The notes: generated from the sequence alone by a model not told the origin. Shown: positions 1 to 10,270, counted from the stretch's first letter. The stretch: 64,000 bases of DNA from Trichobilharzia szidati (GCA_944472155.2 OX235273.1:7103204-7167203), one strand, 5' to 3'. Translations and numbers: made by a program.

Positions 1-600
1 TAACATAAAATCTTATCCATAAGGGACAACTATACATTTTTGGTAAATATAAATACAACTGTACAGCCTGTGAAGATGATTTCGTCGATAGAGAAGCATT
101 TTTCTTCGCTGAATTTGTCTTTTATTTTCTTCAAGACTCAATGGGCATCTTCGGTGATCAATCAATTGATCAATCACTCAAGTTCCTGCAAAAAACAAAA
201 GAAAATCGTCAAAGTGACGTGTCCAACTCACAACTAAGTAGCTAAGCGCAACCAATTGAAAGTTGTTGACGTTATTTACTAAAATAATCCACAACCCTAA
301 AGGGATCAGAAAGTGTTCATGTCATTTAGAGGACATAAAATCAATTGTATAGTCTATTGATTTCTACTCTTTTTTTCACTCCTCCTTAAATCTGACATTA
401 CTTAACACATATTCACTTTGACATATTTCAGTTAGATATGTCAATTGACCTTTCCATGTAATATGCAAAAAGAGTAATAATTCAATCAATACATAACATG
501 TTATACAAATCAGTTCAACTTCTGTTAAACTGTAATATGAGCTGTCAAAAGTTCCCTTGTAGGGATTTGATTTATGCTTCACTTCAAGTATGACTACGGA
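1..600. other. Unassigned stretch with a PLE-terminus-like segment
   Basis: Bases about 55-140 resemble the short terminal repeat of PLE-a seen near 45541 and 63240: a GTACAG start, then a GAGAAG / CTTC hairpin and the word CGCTGAA. Bases 1-25 resemble another PLE terminus (AAAATCTTATCCATAA, also at 4160 and 60510). From 141 to 600 I see only AT-rich sequence with short unremarkable frames and no recognisable gene. Confidence 0.3.
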
Positions 601-800
601 TTGAGAACTATTGAAAACCTATAGGGAGTATTGGACTGCAGCCAGCTGTTTCATCCTACTAGTTCGGGACTCAAAGGCAGTGCACTCATCCACCCAGGAC
701 CTTCCAGTAGTTACTAGACCAGCGCCCGTGGACCATACCATTCAGTCAATGAGACCCGATCCAATGACCAGCCCATGAATTTCAAATTCTAAAGACTGGG
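601..800 (-). repeat. HHR-SINE copy, minus strand (left member of an inverted pair)
   Basis: Read on the minus strand, a degenerate tRNA-like head is followed by a decayed hammerhead core (TTTGAGTCCC ... GGATGAAACAG) and the family tail CAATACTCCCTATAGG. The ribozyme core has lost the CUGANGA sequence. It faces the plus-strand copy at 955-1350. Confidence 0.55.
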
Positions 801-954
801 CTAAAGGACGAAGTTGACTGGAGTTCTAGTGAGAAGTTGAAACCAGTCCGGGGTCCAGCCAATCGAGAGCTAGGACAAATACTCGCCAGCGATGATATTG
901 GTTGGTGTCAATTGCGCGAAAATCATGAATTGGTAGAAGTTAGAAATCATGGGC

Positions 955-1350
955 CAACGAATCGGGTCCCAGTGGTCGAATGAATGGTCTTCAAGCTATC
1001 TTCGTAACTGGAAGGTGTCCTCGGGTCAATCCCCAGAAATGGATGTGAACTGCTGATAAGTCTCAAACTTATTGGGACGAAACAGCTACCCAGTACTCCC
1101 TGTTGGTTTTCAATGTATTTCTAACTGATATCAATCCGTGGACAAACTTTAAATAAGAACCTGTTTAGTAAGTGGTTAACTAGATAGATGGGTATACCTG
1201 CTCCACTTCGGTGAGCGACTATATTCCCAGTGATCCCCTTAAAGGTCAGTAGGCCGCGAGAATCATCTTTTCAGTGACAGGTACGCCTTGAAATCCCTCA
1301 TGTTTGTAGTTACCTGTTCAAGTCCCGTATACCAATCAATTCAGAAAATA
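955..1350 (+). repeat. HHR-SINE copy, plus strand, with hammerhead-like core
   Basis: The core at 1053-1083 reads CTGATAA, then a 7-bp stem II (GTCTCAA / TTGGGAC), then GAAAC. The conserved G of CUGANGA is A here, so self-cleavage is doubtful. The tail CAGTACTCCCTGTTGG and the 180 bp after it recur at 13065-13400 and 53370-53710, so this is one long repeat module. Confidence 0.6.
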
Positions 1351-1374
1351 ACAAGAATAAATGACTTTTTGTAA

Positions 1375-1650
1375 AAAATTATATTTGTAAAATCTCAGCG
1401 AGATTGAAATGAGTAATTCCAACGTTTCCTGCATTCGGAAATCTAGTCCGAACTTCTTCAGGGAAATTAATCCAAATTAACATAACAGAGGTTTATATGC
1501 AGAAAAGGAGGACATCACTTGTTTTTAAAAACTTTGTCCAATCAAGAGTCATTCAACAAGTATAATAAACAAAATTGTATGAACTGTGATCAAAATTTGA
1601 CCTCGGACTTACAAATATTGGTCTACCTTTGTTAAACACTTTAAACAGAG
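1375..1650 (-). repeat. PLE-type terminal repeat with hammerhead-like motif
   Basis: On the minus strand the motif CTGAAGA, a stem-II-like segment (GTTCGG ... CCGAA) and GGAAACGTTGGAATTAC lie at about 1420-1475. The same segment forms the arms of the palindromes at 13408-13890 and 53725-54120. Only one arm is present here. Confidence 0.5.
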
Positions 1651-1914
1651 TGTGTATGTGTGGGTAAACAGTTATAAAGCATTTCCTAACGTCTCCATAA
1701 GAAGATATGGACAGCCAAGAATTTTGACCCAGTATTAATAATTAGTGATACATATCCATTTTTATTTATTTATTAATAAGGATTTCATATGCATCACACA
1801 CATACACACTCTGTTTAAAGTGTTTAACAATATTCTGAGATTGCTGCTCAAGGTGTTCAGAAGACTTTGCAATTTGTCAATATCTTCACTAGGAGGAACC
1901 TCGCCAACATTACT
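1651..1914. other. No gene seen
   Basis: AT-rich sequence with a second inverted piece of the PLE repeat near 1800-1830 (CACACTCTGTTTAAAGTG). No coding or RNA signal was recognised. Confidence 0.4.
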
Positions 1915-2093
1915 AGCTCGTTAGTTGTCTAGCCGGTCCCAAGCCCGGATAAAGAAGGAGGGTTGGGGCGTGGTGCTAGCAACTACACCCCCAAAACTTA
2001 ACCAAATTCCTACAGAAACTTCAACGCACAAATATATTAAAAATACTAAAAATATAAACAATTACCTTATTTTTCGCTGGAACCGGGAAGTGA

Positions 2094-3330
2094 AATGACG
2101 CAGGCTCGTCAAAGCCTAAGGGAAGCCAGTCAGCCGATGTGCCTTCTTTCGATAAAAGCAAAAATAATGATGGGGACGTGGAATATTCGTACAATGTACG
2201 AAACTCGAAAGCCTGTCCAGGTAGCCGCAGAAATGAGAAAATATCAAAATAGAAGCGTTGGGAATCTGCGAGAGCAGATGGAACGGATGTGGAAGGTGCC
2301 AACTATCAACTGAAGAGACCGTAATCTACTCCAGTCACCCAGAGGACAACCACGAGCACACCGTGGAAGTGGCCATCATGATGTCACCAACAGCAGCCGA
2401 AGCTCTTATGTAGTGGGAACCAATCTCCTCCACGATAATCACAGCTAGGTTCAACTCAACAGGAAGGAAGCTTACAATCATTCAATGTTATGCGCCTACA
2501 AACGTCTCAGAACAATAATAATAATAAAAATGATGTGCTCTATTCCAGAAACAGTACTAGTGGTACAGTGTGGAATTTTCACCACATATCTACAATATTT
2601 CCATCTAATTTTATCAAACATTTAAAAGAACTATTTCAAAAAAAAATATATATATATAAAGACATCAACAGCAAAACAAACAATCAGGAAAAACACAATA
2701 ATTTTTTTAAAAATGCGAAAAAATACCAAGAAGTAGAAAGGAAAATAAACAGCATATAATAATAATTCAGTATTGGATGGTGGAAGCTATGATATCATTA
2801 TGCATGGTGACAGTAAAGCTAGAGTCATACAAGAAGTTGTGAAATGATAGTTAAGAATGTTTATCGCCAAGATGATCACTTAATTTGCTTGAAATAACTC
2901 TAAACAATCATAACTAGAGAAGAAGGAGGATTTCTACAGTCAACTACAAACAGTAATGGACAACGTCACAAATGGCCATATCACAATCCTGATGGGTGAT
3001 ATGAATGCGAAACTGGGAGGAGATAATACAGGAAGAGAACTCACCATGGGTCGTGAGGTCCTCGGTGAAATGAACGACAATACTGAACTATTCTCAGATT
3101 TCTGCGCCTTCAATGATTTCGTGATTGGTGGCAGTGTCTTCAAACACAAGGATATACACAAGGCGACATGGATTTCACCAAACGGACACACTAAAAGCCA
3201 GATAGACCTCATTTCAATCTCAAGGAAGTGGAAACTGAGCCTAATGGACACAAGGTCGAGGAGACCACTACCCAGTACAAGGGACTTTCAAGCTGAAGCT
3301 AAAAGCCTCGAGGATACCTGGGGATAGATC
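2094..3330 (+). pseudogene. RTE-1 endonuclease domain, interrupted
   Basis: The N-terminal part contains GTWNIRTMYE, the hallmark start of RTE APE endonucleases, and continues in a shifted frame as EETVIYSSHPEDN and CYAPTNVSEQ. It has an in-frame stop near 2410. After the insertion at 2505-2915 the domain resumes as DFYSQLQ, then ILMGDMNAKLGG (the catalytic GD.N motif) and NGHTKSQIDLI. The domain would nick target DNA for target-primed reverse transcription. As it stands it cannot make a functional enzyme. Confidence 0.8.
2505..2915 (-). mobile_element. Insertion in RTE-1, LINE-C-like 3' end
   Basis: An (AAT)n run followed by TATTCCAGAAACAGTACTAG and a GGAATTTTC block matches the minus-oriented 3' end of LINE-C (compare 29405-29480). 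The remaining 300 bp are AT-rich and unclassified. The segment splits the RTE-1 endonuclease frame, so it was inserted after RTE-1 arrived. Confidence 0.5.
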
Positions 3331-3972
3331 ACAATGCAAGTTCAACACTCAAAACTGAACGGCACAACCACAAACGACACTTTCACTGCAACTGTCACAT
3401 TAAAGCAACAAACAATACGTCGCATCACGGAAGAATCATGCATCGAAGACCATTGAAACCCTCTGAAAGGGATTTTCAACAAAACGTGTACAACGGTTTT
3501 AGGAAGAAAGAAGAGACAAGACAAGGAATGGCTCTCAACGGACACTTGGAAGCTAATACAGGAGAGGAGAATGGTGAAAGAGAAAATGATTCAATGCAAA
3601 GGCGGACAAGAGAAAGAGACGCTGACTTCAACTTACACAGCACTAGACAATGAAGTGAAGAAGCGTGCTAGCAAGGACAAAACACAATTCTACGACAATC
3701 TGGCCACTGAAACTGAGAAGGCATCAGGCAAAAACCACCTGACGACCTTATATCAGATAACCAAGTCTCTATCCGGGAAGAGATCAACACAAGTGAAACC
3801 CACAATACACCATCAAGAGAACCAAATTACCAAGGAAGAGAGACAGATTTACCAATGTGCGGACCACTTCAGAGGACTCTTGAACCGACCAACACCTGCA
3901 ACCCGCCTAGAAATACCAAAAACAGCGCACACAGCTGCATGTTGACACCAATCCTCCAACGAAAGCTGAAGT

Positions 3973-4173
3973 TGATATAAGTATAAAATTTGGGCACTGT
4001 GCTATAGTGTAACTCCATTATGGATACGATCAGTTAATATTACGGTGTAACACTGTGTGATTTATCAAAATAAAATCTTTTTTTTTTTAATAATAATAAT
4101 TTGCTTTATTCCAAAACAGTACTTGTGATACAGAATGGAATTCTCAGCATCAAACAATCTTATCCATAATGGA
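3973..4173. mobile_element. PLE terminus inserted in RTE-1, with nested LINE-C tail
   Basis: The word GAAAGCTGAAGT occurs at 3961-3972 and again at 4174-4185, giving a clear 12-bp target duplication inside the RTE-1 reading frame. The inserted unit (GATATAAG ... ACACTGTGTGATTTATC ... ATCCATAATGG) is the fold-back PLE terminus also seen at 23612, 25895 and 60460. It is itself split at about 4078-4158 by a poly-T/(AAT)n LINE-C 3' end. Three insertion generations are stacked here. Confidence 0.7.
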
Positions 4174-4185
4174 GAAAGCTGAAGT

Positions 4186-4975
4186 CTTGAATGCAATCAA
4201 GCTTCTGAAAGCTGAACCAGATGGAATACACCAACCCCTGAAGCACTGAAAGCGGACCCAGTGACGACAGCAGAAATGCTGACTCCATTATTGCAAACGT
4301 CTGGAAGCAGGCAGAGGTGCCTACTGACTGGAGAAAAGGTTTCCCTGTGAAACTACCAACGAAAGGCCACTTAGGACTATGCACAAAATGGCGAGGAATC
4401 ATGATCCTGTCAATGCCATGTAAAATCCTGAATCGCATCATACTGGAGAGAATAAACGACGCACAGGATACAGAACTCCAACCACAACAACCTGGATTCA
4501 GGAAAGGCAAATCATCTTCTCACCAAATTGCAACTCTACGCATCATCATCACAGAACAAAGCAAGGAATGCCAATCAATCCTCTACCTCAACTTTCAGAA
4601 GGCCCTCGACAGCGTTAACCGCCAAGTAATTTGGAAACTGCACGAGTACTACGGCGTACCCCAAATATTCATCAACCTTATTCAACAGCTGTACGACAAC
4701 GGAACATGTCAAGTCATACACAAAGGAAAGCTCAGCGAGGCGTTTGGAGTAAACACCGGAGTTTAACAAGGGTGGTTATTATCACCAATAATATTCCTAA
4801 TTGTGGTGGACTGGATTATGCGTCAGACAGTGAGAAACAAGAAGAGAGGGATATCCTGGACCAACGTGAAAAACCTAGAAGACCTGGATTTCGCGCGTGG
4901 ATGATTTATGTTTGATGTCACACAAAATCGAAGACTTACAAGCGAAAACCGACAAACTGGTCGAAGAAGCAGCAA
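4186..4975 (+). pseudogene. RTE-1 reverse transcriptase domain
   Basis: Recognisable RT motifs in order: KAEVLNAIKLLKA, W(R/K)GI.ILSMPCKILNRIILER, QPGFRKGKSSSHQIATLRII, LYLNFQKALDSVNR (motif A, FDSV degenerated to LDSV), GWLLSPIIFLIVVDWIM (motif B), and DLDFARG where DLDFADD (motif C) is expected. The catalytic Asp pair is lost and several stops are present, so the enzyme is dead. Confidence 0.85.
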
Positions 4976-5079
4976 AGACAGGACTGACTCCAGGTGAACA
5001 TTGACAACACGGAGGTTATGAAAATAACCAACCAACAACAACAACAACAGCAGCAACATCCATCGCCAATCACCATCAA

Positions 5080-5735
5080 CGGGAGGGATTTGAAAGAGGT
5101 TACTTCATTCACTTATCTAGGGAGCATTGTCTCAACTACAGCAGGAACCGACGAGGATGTCAAATCGAGACGAGAATCGGGATGGCGAGAAACACATTAG
5201 TCAACCTCAAACCAATCTGGAAATCTTCGTCACTCCTCAACATCAACAACAAAATGATTCGGATTTTCAATACAAGCGTCAAGTCAGTCAGTTCTTCTAT
5301 ACGTACGGATCAGAAACTTGGTGGGTCACGAAGAACATTTCCAACAGCCTGTTGCAGACCTTTATCAACAACTAACTGTCTTCGCTCTATACTGAAGATC
5401 AGATGGCCGCCGGAAAGAATCACCAACAAGAAACTATGGGAACAAACAAAACAAGAACCAATCGCTCAACAAATATGCAGGAGAAAGTGGAGATGGATTG
5501 GACACTCGCTGAGGAGGCCACTGGGTGACATTGAGCGTCAGCCCAACGCTCGAGTGGAACCCGAAAGGGAAGCGGCGAGTAGTGGGATGTCAGTGCAAGG
5601 ATGACATGGAAGAGATCGTGTGAAGAAGAGTTGAAACAGTATGGACTAACATGGATGCAGGTGAAAAGTACACCACAAGACAGAAGCAAGTGGACACGCA
5701 CAGTTGAAGTCCTATGTTCCACTAGGAACCCAAGG
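5080..5735 (+). pseudogene. RTE-1 C-terminal region and 3' end
   Basis: Shows FTYLGSIVS, then in other frames LKPIWKSSS, IRRTDQKLGGS, ILKIRWP and CRRKWRWIGHSLRRPL, ending CSTRNPREQ before AATAATAATTATAA. The same C-terminus is nearly intact at 40052-40489. Frameshifts separate the blocks. Confidence 0.8.
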
Positions 5736-5755
5736 GAACAATAATAATTATAAGA

Positions 5756-6110
5756 ATCCATCTAGGAGACAGGACTATATAATCTGCATATTCCAAGTCA
5801 ACAAGATTATTCCCTGATGGTGACAAGTCAATCACTGAGTCGCTGAAGTCACCGAGGGTTAAGTTCATTAGTACATCTGTGATAAAATTGAACAGAAATG
5901 GGGATAGTGGGTATCCCCTCTGACGGACACCACTGCACTGGTTGTCACCACTTCAGATGACAACTCGCCGTAAGCTCTTCAGTTCGAGTAGAGTCAGTGC
6001 CTTGATCAGTGCAATATATTTTTTCTCGCCATTCCCTTCACAGTCAAACATCGCCATAGTACCTCTCGGTAGACGGAGTTGAATCCCGGCCTATAGCTCA
6101 AGAAATATAA
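5756..6110 (-). pseudogene. RTE-2 reverse transcriptase fragment
   Basis: Reverse-complement translation gives GVRQRGYPLSPFLFNFIT and DLEYADYIVL, the motif B and motif C regions of a non-LTR RT with YADD changed to YADY. Upstream (near 6090) lies VLWRCLTVKGM. The same family supplies the HVLRMP C-termini elsewhere in the window. Both ends are truncated. Confidence 0.7.
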
Positions 6111-6224
6111 CCAGTCAGTGTGCCCACCCGCCTTAGAAGCAGTTAAAACACAACTAACTACTGTCTTGATCTCTAACTTAGCCATAAGACAAAGCTGCCT
6201 ATTAAGAAAATTATTTTAGCAATT

Positions 6225-6705
6225 CACTTATGCTGTCTCACATCTACTATCTTTAAATTCCACGGAAAAATATTTAGTCAAACAGAAGGTGTAGCAATGA
6301 GGTGGATCACCAGTATCCCCTATCCTAGCAGATATATTTATCGACAGCTGTGAAAATATTGATCTTAATCCTACTCAGAAGACATGGTGAAGATATGTGG
6401 ATGATACCTTCACAAACGCAGGGTGTTTACAACAGAACATATCTCTCTATCTAGCTTCTTCACACATATAAACTCACTAGTAGAGGGAATACAATTCACA
6501 TCTGAATCGGGGAATGAATGAACAAGGAGAATTAGCTATGATGTTACATTGTAAAATAAAACGAACAGAAGAAGGTAAACTGCACACACACTAGCCTTTG
6601 TGAAAAGCTTACGCATCCCAACAATAGATATTTAGACTTTAATTCATGTCATCCGTTATCTGTCCGTGAAGTGTCTGACAAACCGAGCAGTAGCACTAAG
6701 TAGTA
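6225..6705 (+). pseudogene. PLE-b reverse transcriptase fragment
   Basis: Across frames the text reads FSQTEGVAM, SPILADIF, RYVDDTF (the PLE catalytic YVDD) and SLVEGIQFTSES, then CKIKRTEEGKLHT and NRYLDFN-type blocks. A closely related block is at 26105-26340. Frameshifts and stops make it non-functional. Confidence 0.7.
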
Positions 6706-7010
6706 CTGGGGTGAGAGCTGGCTGCTAGCCAAAGGTGGTAGACAATAATTGACGTCAATGTTTATGTCCCCAATATTGGTGGTGAGAAAATGAGAGGAAA
6801 GGTTTTGGGTAGGCGGATACATTTAGCATATGGATGACCGGACACAGCCACAAACAGATGCAAGCTTAACTTTCTATGAGAAACAACCAATCAAAAGACT
6901 GTATTATCTACTAACAATAATCTACATTAAAATCTACAAATATCTTTTGATTTTCCTTATTCGGTTGCCTGGCCCTTGTCTTCTGATGCTACAGTGCAAC
7001 AAAAGACTTA
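6706..7010. other. No gene seen
   Basis: Ordinary AT-rich sequence between the PLE-b fragment and the palindrome. The 62-codon frame at 6830-7018 has no recognisable features. Confidence 0.4.
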
Positions 7011-7124
7011 TAAGATGAGATAACACAAACAGAACAAGCTTTTCATCATTAAATGCAAAACAGAGACAGTAAAAGCAGAGATACACAGCCAAAAGAATAG
7101 TAATATCGAAGAACTATTTGGTTT

Positions 7125-7380
7125 TTCTCCGGTATTATAAGTCACAGGGAGTGGATGCATCTGCCCCAGCCATCCACTGAGAACAAGGATTTTGAGCCAG
7201 CCTTCATTGGTTTTTACCCTCCCAAGGACCCCAACCAGTCAGGAAGTCTACACATTCCTACATGACTTAAACTATTTGTTATGGATTTCATTGACTGATG
7301 GAGTCCATGTTTTGATTTGACCAACACCACCAGCAGCTCTTTTCCAACCTGATTCGATGTCAGGGTAGAAGGCTCGCCAA
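7125..7380 (-). pseudogene. RTE-2 C-terminal / 3' fragment in left arm
   Basis: On the minus strand the remnants read GWKRA, TKTW, VGVLGRVKTNEGW and QMHPLPVTY, matching the RTE-2 C-terminus at 56746-57258. The mirror copy is at 9410-9665. Confidence 0.7.
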
Positions 7381-7976
7381 CTAAGCATGCACACTGTCTT
7401 CAGTTGTTCGCCGTATTATTCCCAACCGATTCACTTATTGTGGTAAACCTGGTAGTAATCCCGATGAAAAGCGAAGGTTGCACATGTGAGTGAGTCTAGT
7501 GTGACTACTACACACTCCACTCCACTCCACGTAAGAGAATAAACATCACTACTGTCCTAAAAGAAGAAACTTCAAAGCTCCACCATATGGTGGAGGGAGT
7601 GCCCTTCCAATGTGTCCAGACTTGATGAGTGAGTGAGTGAGTGAGTAAAAAAACGTCTGAAATTAGAATCAATAAGACAAATATTACTCACTCTTCCACT
7701 CAGTACACCACCTTATTTTGCTGCTTATATTATTCATAAAACATAAATGAGTACATTGTGAGTCATAATCAATAATCGGTGGGGGTAGGGGGAAGGGGGG
7801 TTGGTGTGTGGCGGCGTATTCCCAACTGTGTAGTTCGATTGATTATTTGTGTTTGGTCTTCTCTCTGTCGTAGCGTAGCATAGATTCTGTTGGCCTCTGT
7901 GAATTTCTTCTTCTCCTGAAGGTACTTTATGTAGATACATTACAGTTGCTGGCGTGATACAAACCGCAGAACAGTG

Positions 7977-8210
7977 ATGGATCTCATTAAAGAAATTGTT
8001 CATGAAGCCATCAAGACAGGAATTGTCGCGGCTGTTGGGCTGACATCCCTTCTGAGTCTCTCATGCATGTCCTTGATTTCTTTTGGTTTCTTTGTCACTT
8101 ACACCGGAATTTCGTTAATGTGCTGCACTACGGCTTGCAAGCTTTTTATAAATTTATTACACATCCATTCAAATCAAATCAAATCAGGATTCATGGAAAA
8201 ATCCATTTAA
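7977..8210 (+). CDS. Small predicted membrane protein (left palindrome arm)
   Basis: A 77-residue frame starts MDLIKEIVHEAIKTGIVAAV and continues into a long hydrophobic segment, roughly residues 14-58 (LTSLLSLSCMSLISFGFFVT ... ISLMCC), enough for one hairpin or two membrane helices, with several Cys. I do not recognise the family. The core 8019-8151 is identical over 133 bp to the opposite arm while the flanks differ, and a 6-bp length difference near the start keeps the frame. Both points are compatible with coding constraint or with gene conversion. The frame ends just before a splice-donor-like AAA|GTAAGT at 8213, so it could also be part of a spliced gene. Confidence 0.4.
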   Translation: MDLIKEIVHEAIKTGIVAAVGLTSLLSLSCMSLISFGFFVTYTGISLMCCTTACKLFINLLHIHSNQIKSGFMEKSI

Positions 8211-8341
8211 AAGTAAGTATTGGCTTGAAGTTGAACATCAACTTTAAAGAAAAAATAATTGGCGAGCGTGTCGCAGCGTTATTGAGAAGAAACGTTGTCC
8301 GATAAGTTGAATTATTTCACGTTGCGTCGTATTTTGGTTGC

Positions 8342-8445
8342 AAGATTATTTTGAGACTGCAAAGTTCGTTATGTGTGTGTGTGTGTGCTTATAGCTACTT
8401 TCCGTAGCAGGTGCTTGGTTTAATTTGCTAACGCTGATAACCATA
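8342..8445. repeat. Palindrome spacer with (GT)n
   Basis: A 105-bp non-palindromic loop holding a (GT)n microsatellite around 8370-8388. Confidence 0.8.
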
Positions 8446-8587
8446 GGAACCAAAATACGACGCCACGCCAAATAATTCAACTTTTCGGACAATTTTTCTT
8501 CTCACTAAGGCTGCGCCACGTTCGCCAATTATTTTTTTTAAGTTTACTTGGTGTCCAAGTTCAAGCCAATACTTACTTTTAAATCGA

Positions 8588-8818
8588 TTATTCCATGAAT
8601 CCTGATTTGATTTGATTTGAATGGATGAGTAATAAAATTATAAAAAGCTTGCAAGCCGTAGTGCAGCACATTAACGAAATTCCGGTGTAAGTGACAAAGA
8701 AACCAAAAGAAATCAAGGACATGCATGAGAGACTCAGAAGGGATGTCAGCCCAACAGCCGCGACAATTCCTGACTTGATGGGTTCATGCCAATCAACAAT
8801 TTCTTTCACGAAATCCAT
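8588..8818 (-). CDS. Small predicted membrane protein (right palindrome arm)
   Basis: The 76-residue mirror copy of the 7977-8210 product starts MDFVKEIVDWHEPIKSG and has the same hydrophobic Cys-rich core (8638-8770 identical to 8019-8151). The N-terminus differs by two extra residues and several substitutions. The two frames are arranged tail to tail across the spacer. Function is unknown; it may instead be a conserved remnant. Confidence 0.4.
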   Translation of the reverse strand: MDFVKEIVDWHEPIKSGIVAAVGLTSLLSLSCMSLISFGFFVTYTGISLMCCTTACKLFIILLLIHSNQIKSGFME

Positions 8819-9409
8819 TACCGTTCAGTGGTTTGTATCACGCCAACAACTGTAGTGTACATAAAGTACCTTCAGGAGAAGAAGAAATTCACAGAGGCCA
8901 AGAGAATCTATGCTACGCTACGACAGAGAGAAGACCAAACACAAATAATCAATCGAACTACACAGTTGGGAATACGCCGCCACACACCAACCCCCCTTCC
9001 CCCTACCCCCACCGATTATTGATTATGACTCACAATGTACTCATTTATGTTTTATGAATAATATAAGCAGCAAAATAAGGTGGTGTACTGAATGAAAGAG
9101 TGAGTAATATTTGTCTTATTGATTCTAATTTCAGACGTTTTTTTACTCACTCACTCACTCACTCATCAAGTCTGGACACATTGGAAGGGCACTCCCTCCA
9201 CCATATGGTGGAGCTTTGAAGTTTCTTCTTTTAGGACAGTAGTGATGTTTATTCTCTTACGTGGAGTGGAGTGGAGTGTGTAGTAGTCACACTGGACTCA
9301 CTCACATGTGCAACCTTCGCTTTTCATCGGGATTACTACCAGGTTTACCACAATAAGTGAATCGGTTGGGAATTACACGGCGAACAACTGAAGACAGTGT
9401 GCATGCTTA

Positions 9410-9665
9410 GTTGGCGAGCCTTCTACCCTGACATCGAATTAGGTTGGAAAAGAGCTGCTGGTGGTGTTGGTCAAACCAAAACATGGACTCCATCAGTCAA
9501 TGAAATCCATAACAAATAGTTTAAGCCATGTAGGAATGTGTAGACTTCCTGACTGGTTGGGGTCCTTGGGAGGGTAAAAACCAATGAAGGCTGGCTCAAA
9601 ATCCTCGTTCTCAGTGGATGGCTGGTGCAGATGCATCCACTCCCTTTGACTTGTAATAGCCAAGA
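9410..9665 (+). pseudogene. RTE-2 C-terminal / 3' fragment in right arm
   Basis: Plus-strand mirror of 7125-7380, ending in the RTE-2 signature GCAGATGCATCCACTCC. The same end is visible directly after the gap at 48619. Confidence 0.7.
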
Positions 9666-10123
9666 AAAAACCAAATAGATCTTCGATATTGCTATTCTGT
9701 TTTCCGTATATCTCTGTTTTTACAGTCTCTGTTTTGCATTTAATGATGAAAACCTTGTTCTCTCTGTTTTATCTCATCATTTGGGTTTTTTGTGCAAGCC
9801 CCAGTTTTTCACGTAGCATTCCAAATAACTAAGGAGAAAGTGGTCAGTATATATACATACATACTTAAATTCACTGAAGCGAAAGAGTACCACGGTTTTC
9901 TAGGAAGTCTTCTGCACAGAATAATTTTTCCCTGGGAAACTGACATGTGATCAAGCCAACCTCATCAGGAGGGAGACAGATACATGACATGACATTCTAT
10001 GTACCATTGGCTTCGGCTTCCTTCGCTGATCTTTCGAAAGCGTTGAACACTCATCAACTATATATCCAGATAGACAGTGTTGTGTGTGACATTAGTTAGT
10101 TAGAATAGCCGTTTATTAACGAA

Positions 10124-10270
10124 TATGACACTTCCGCGCTTCGTCTTCGCCTTCGTCTTCTTCACATGGATCCCAGTCTGATGAGGCATATACACATGCA
10201 AAACTGTGCTTAATTAGGAAAGGAGGAACAATCAAGAAGACAAATATTATTCACTTTTCCACTCAGTACA
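10124..10270 (+). pseudogene. Frameshifted paralogue of the 49123 signal-peptide ORF
   Basis: The start MTLPRFVFAF matches MTLPRSVFAF at 49123. Unit A lacks 17 bp (CTGTTATTCTCCTCTTC in B), so the frame stops after about 18 codons. If the ORF is real in B, this copy is broken. Confidence 0.3.

Larger units (their letters stand above)
1915..5755 (+). mobile_element. RTE-1 (SR2-like RTE non-LTR retrotransposon), structurally near full length, dead
   Basis: Domain order is that of an RTE element: a 5' leader, an APE-type endonuclease (2094-3330), a linker (3331-3950), a reverse transcriptase (4186-4975) and a C-terminal region (5080-5735), then a short AAT-rich 3' tail. It carries many stops and frameshifts. 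It is interrupted at 2505-2915 by LINE-C-like sequence and at 3973-4173 by a PLE terminus flanked by a 12-bp target duplication. At least eight more RTE-1 fragments occur in the window. The name SR2-like rests on recognised motifs, not a database search. Confidence 0.85.
7011..8341 (+). repeat. Left arm of a 2.7-kb palindrome
   Basis: This 1.33-kb arm is repeated in inverted orientation at 8446-9785, with a spacer of only about 105 bp. Landmarks in mirror order: RTE-2 3' fragment, a GTGGAGTGGAGTGG stretch, a (TGAG)n microsatellite at 7627-7648, a G-rich run GGGGGTAGGGGGAAGG, and the small membrane-protein ORF. Small indels and substitutions separate the arms, but a 133-bp ORF core is identical. 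RNA or single-stranded DNA from here would fold into a very long hairpin. Confidence 0.9.
8446..9785 (-). repeat. Right arm of the 2.7-kb palindrome
   Basis: Inverted copy of 7011-8341. Its outer end (about 9625-9785) also matches 48619-48790, immediately after the assembly gap, so the arm belongs to segmental-duplication unit A and its partner in unit B is probably hidden in or lost at the gap. Confidence 0.9.

Noticed and set aside
4823..5059. Poly-Leu frame MLLLLLLLLVGYFHN on the minus strand
   Set aside because: Antisense of a (CAA)n run within the RTE-1 pseudogene.
7627..7648. Possible CRISPR-like short direct repeats
   Set aside because: A plain (TGAG)n microsatellite in a eukaryotic genome; no spacers.
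7734..8003. 89-codon minus frame in the left palindrome arm and its mirror at 8786-9057
   Set aside because: Antisense low-complexity frame (PPHTNPPSPYPH from the G-rich run); the opposite-strand membrane ORF is the better candidate.
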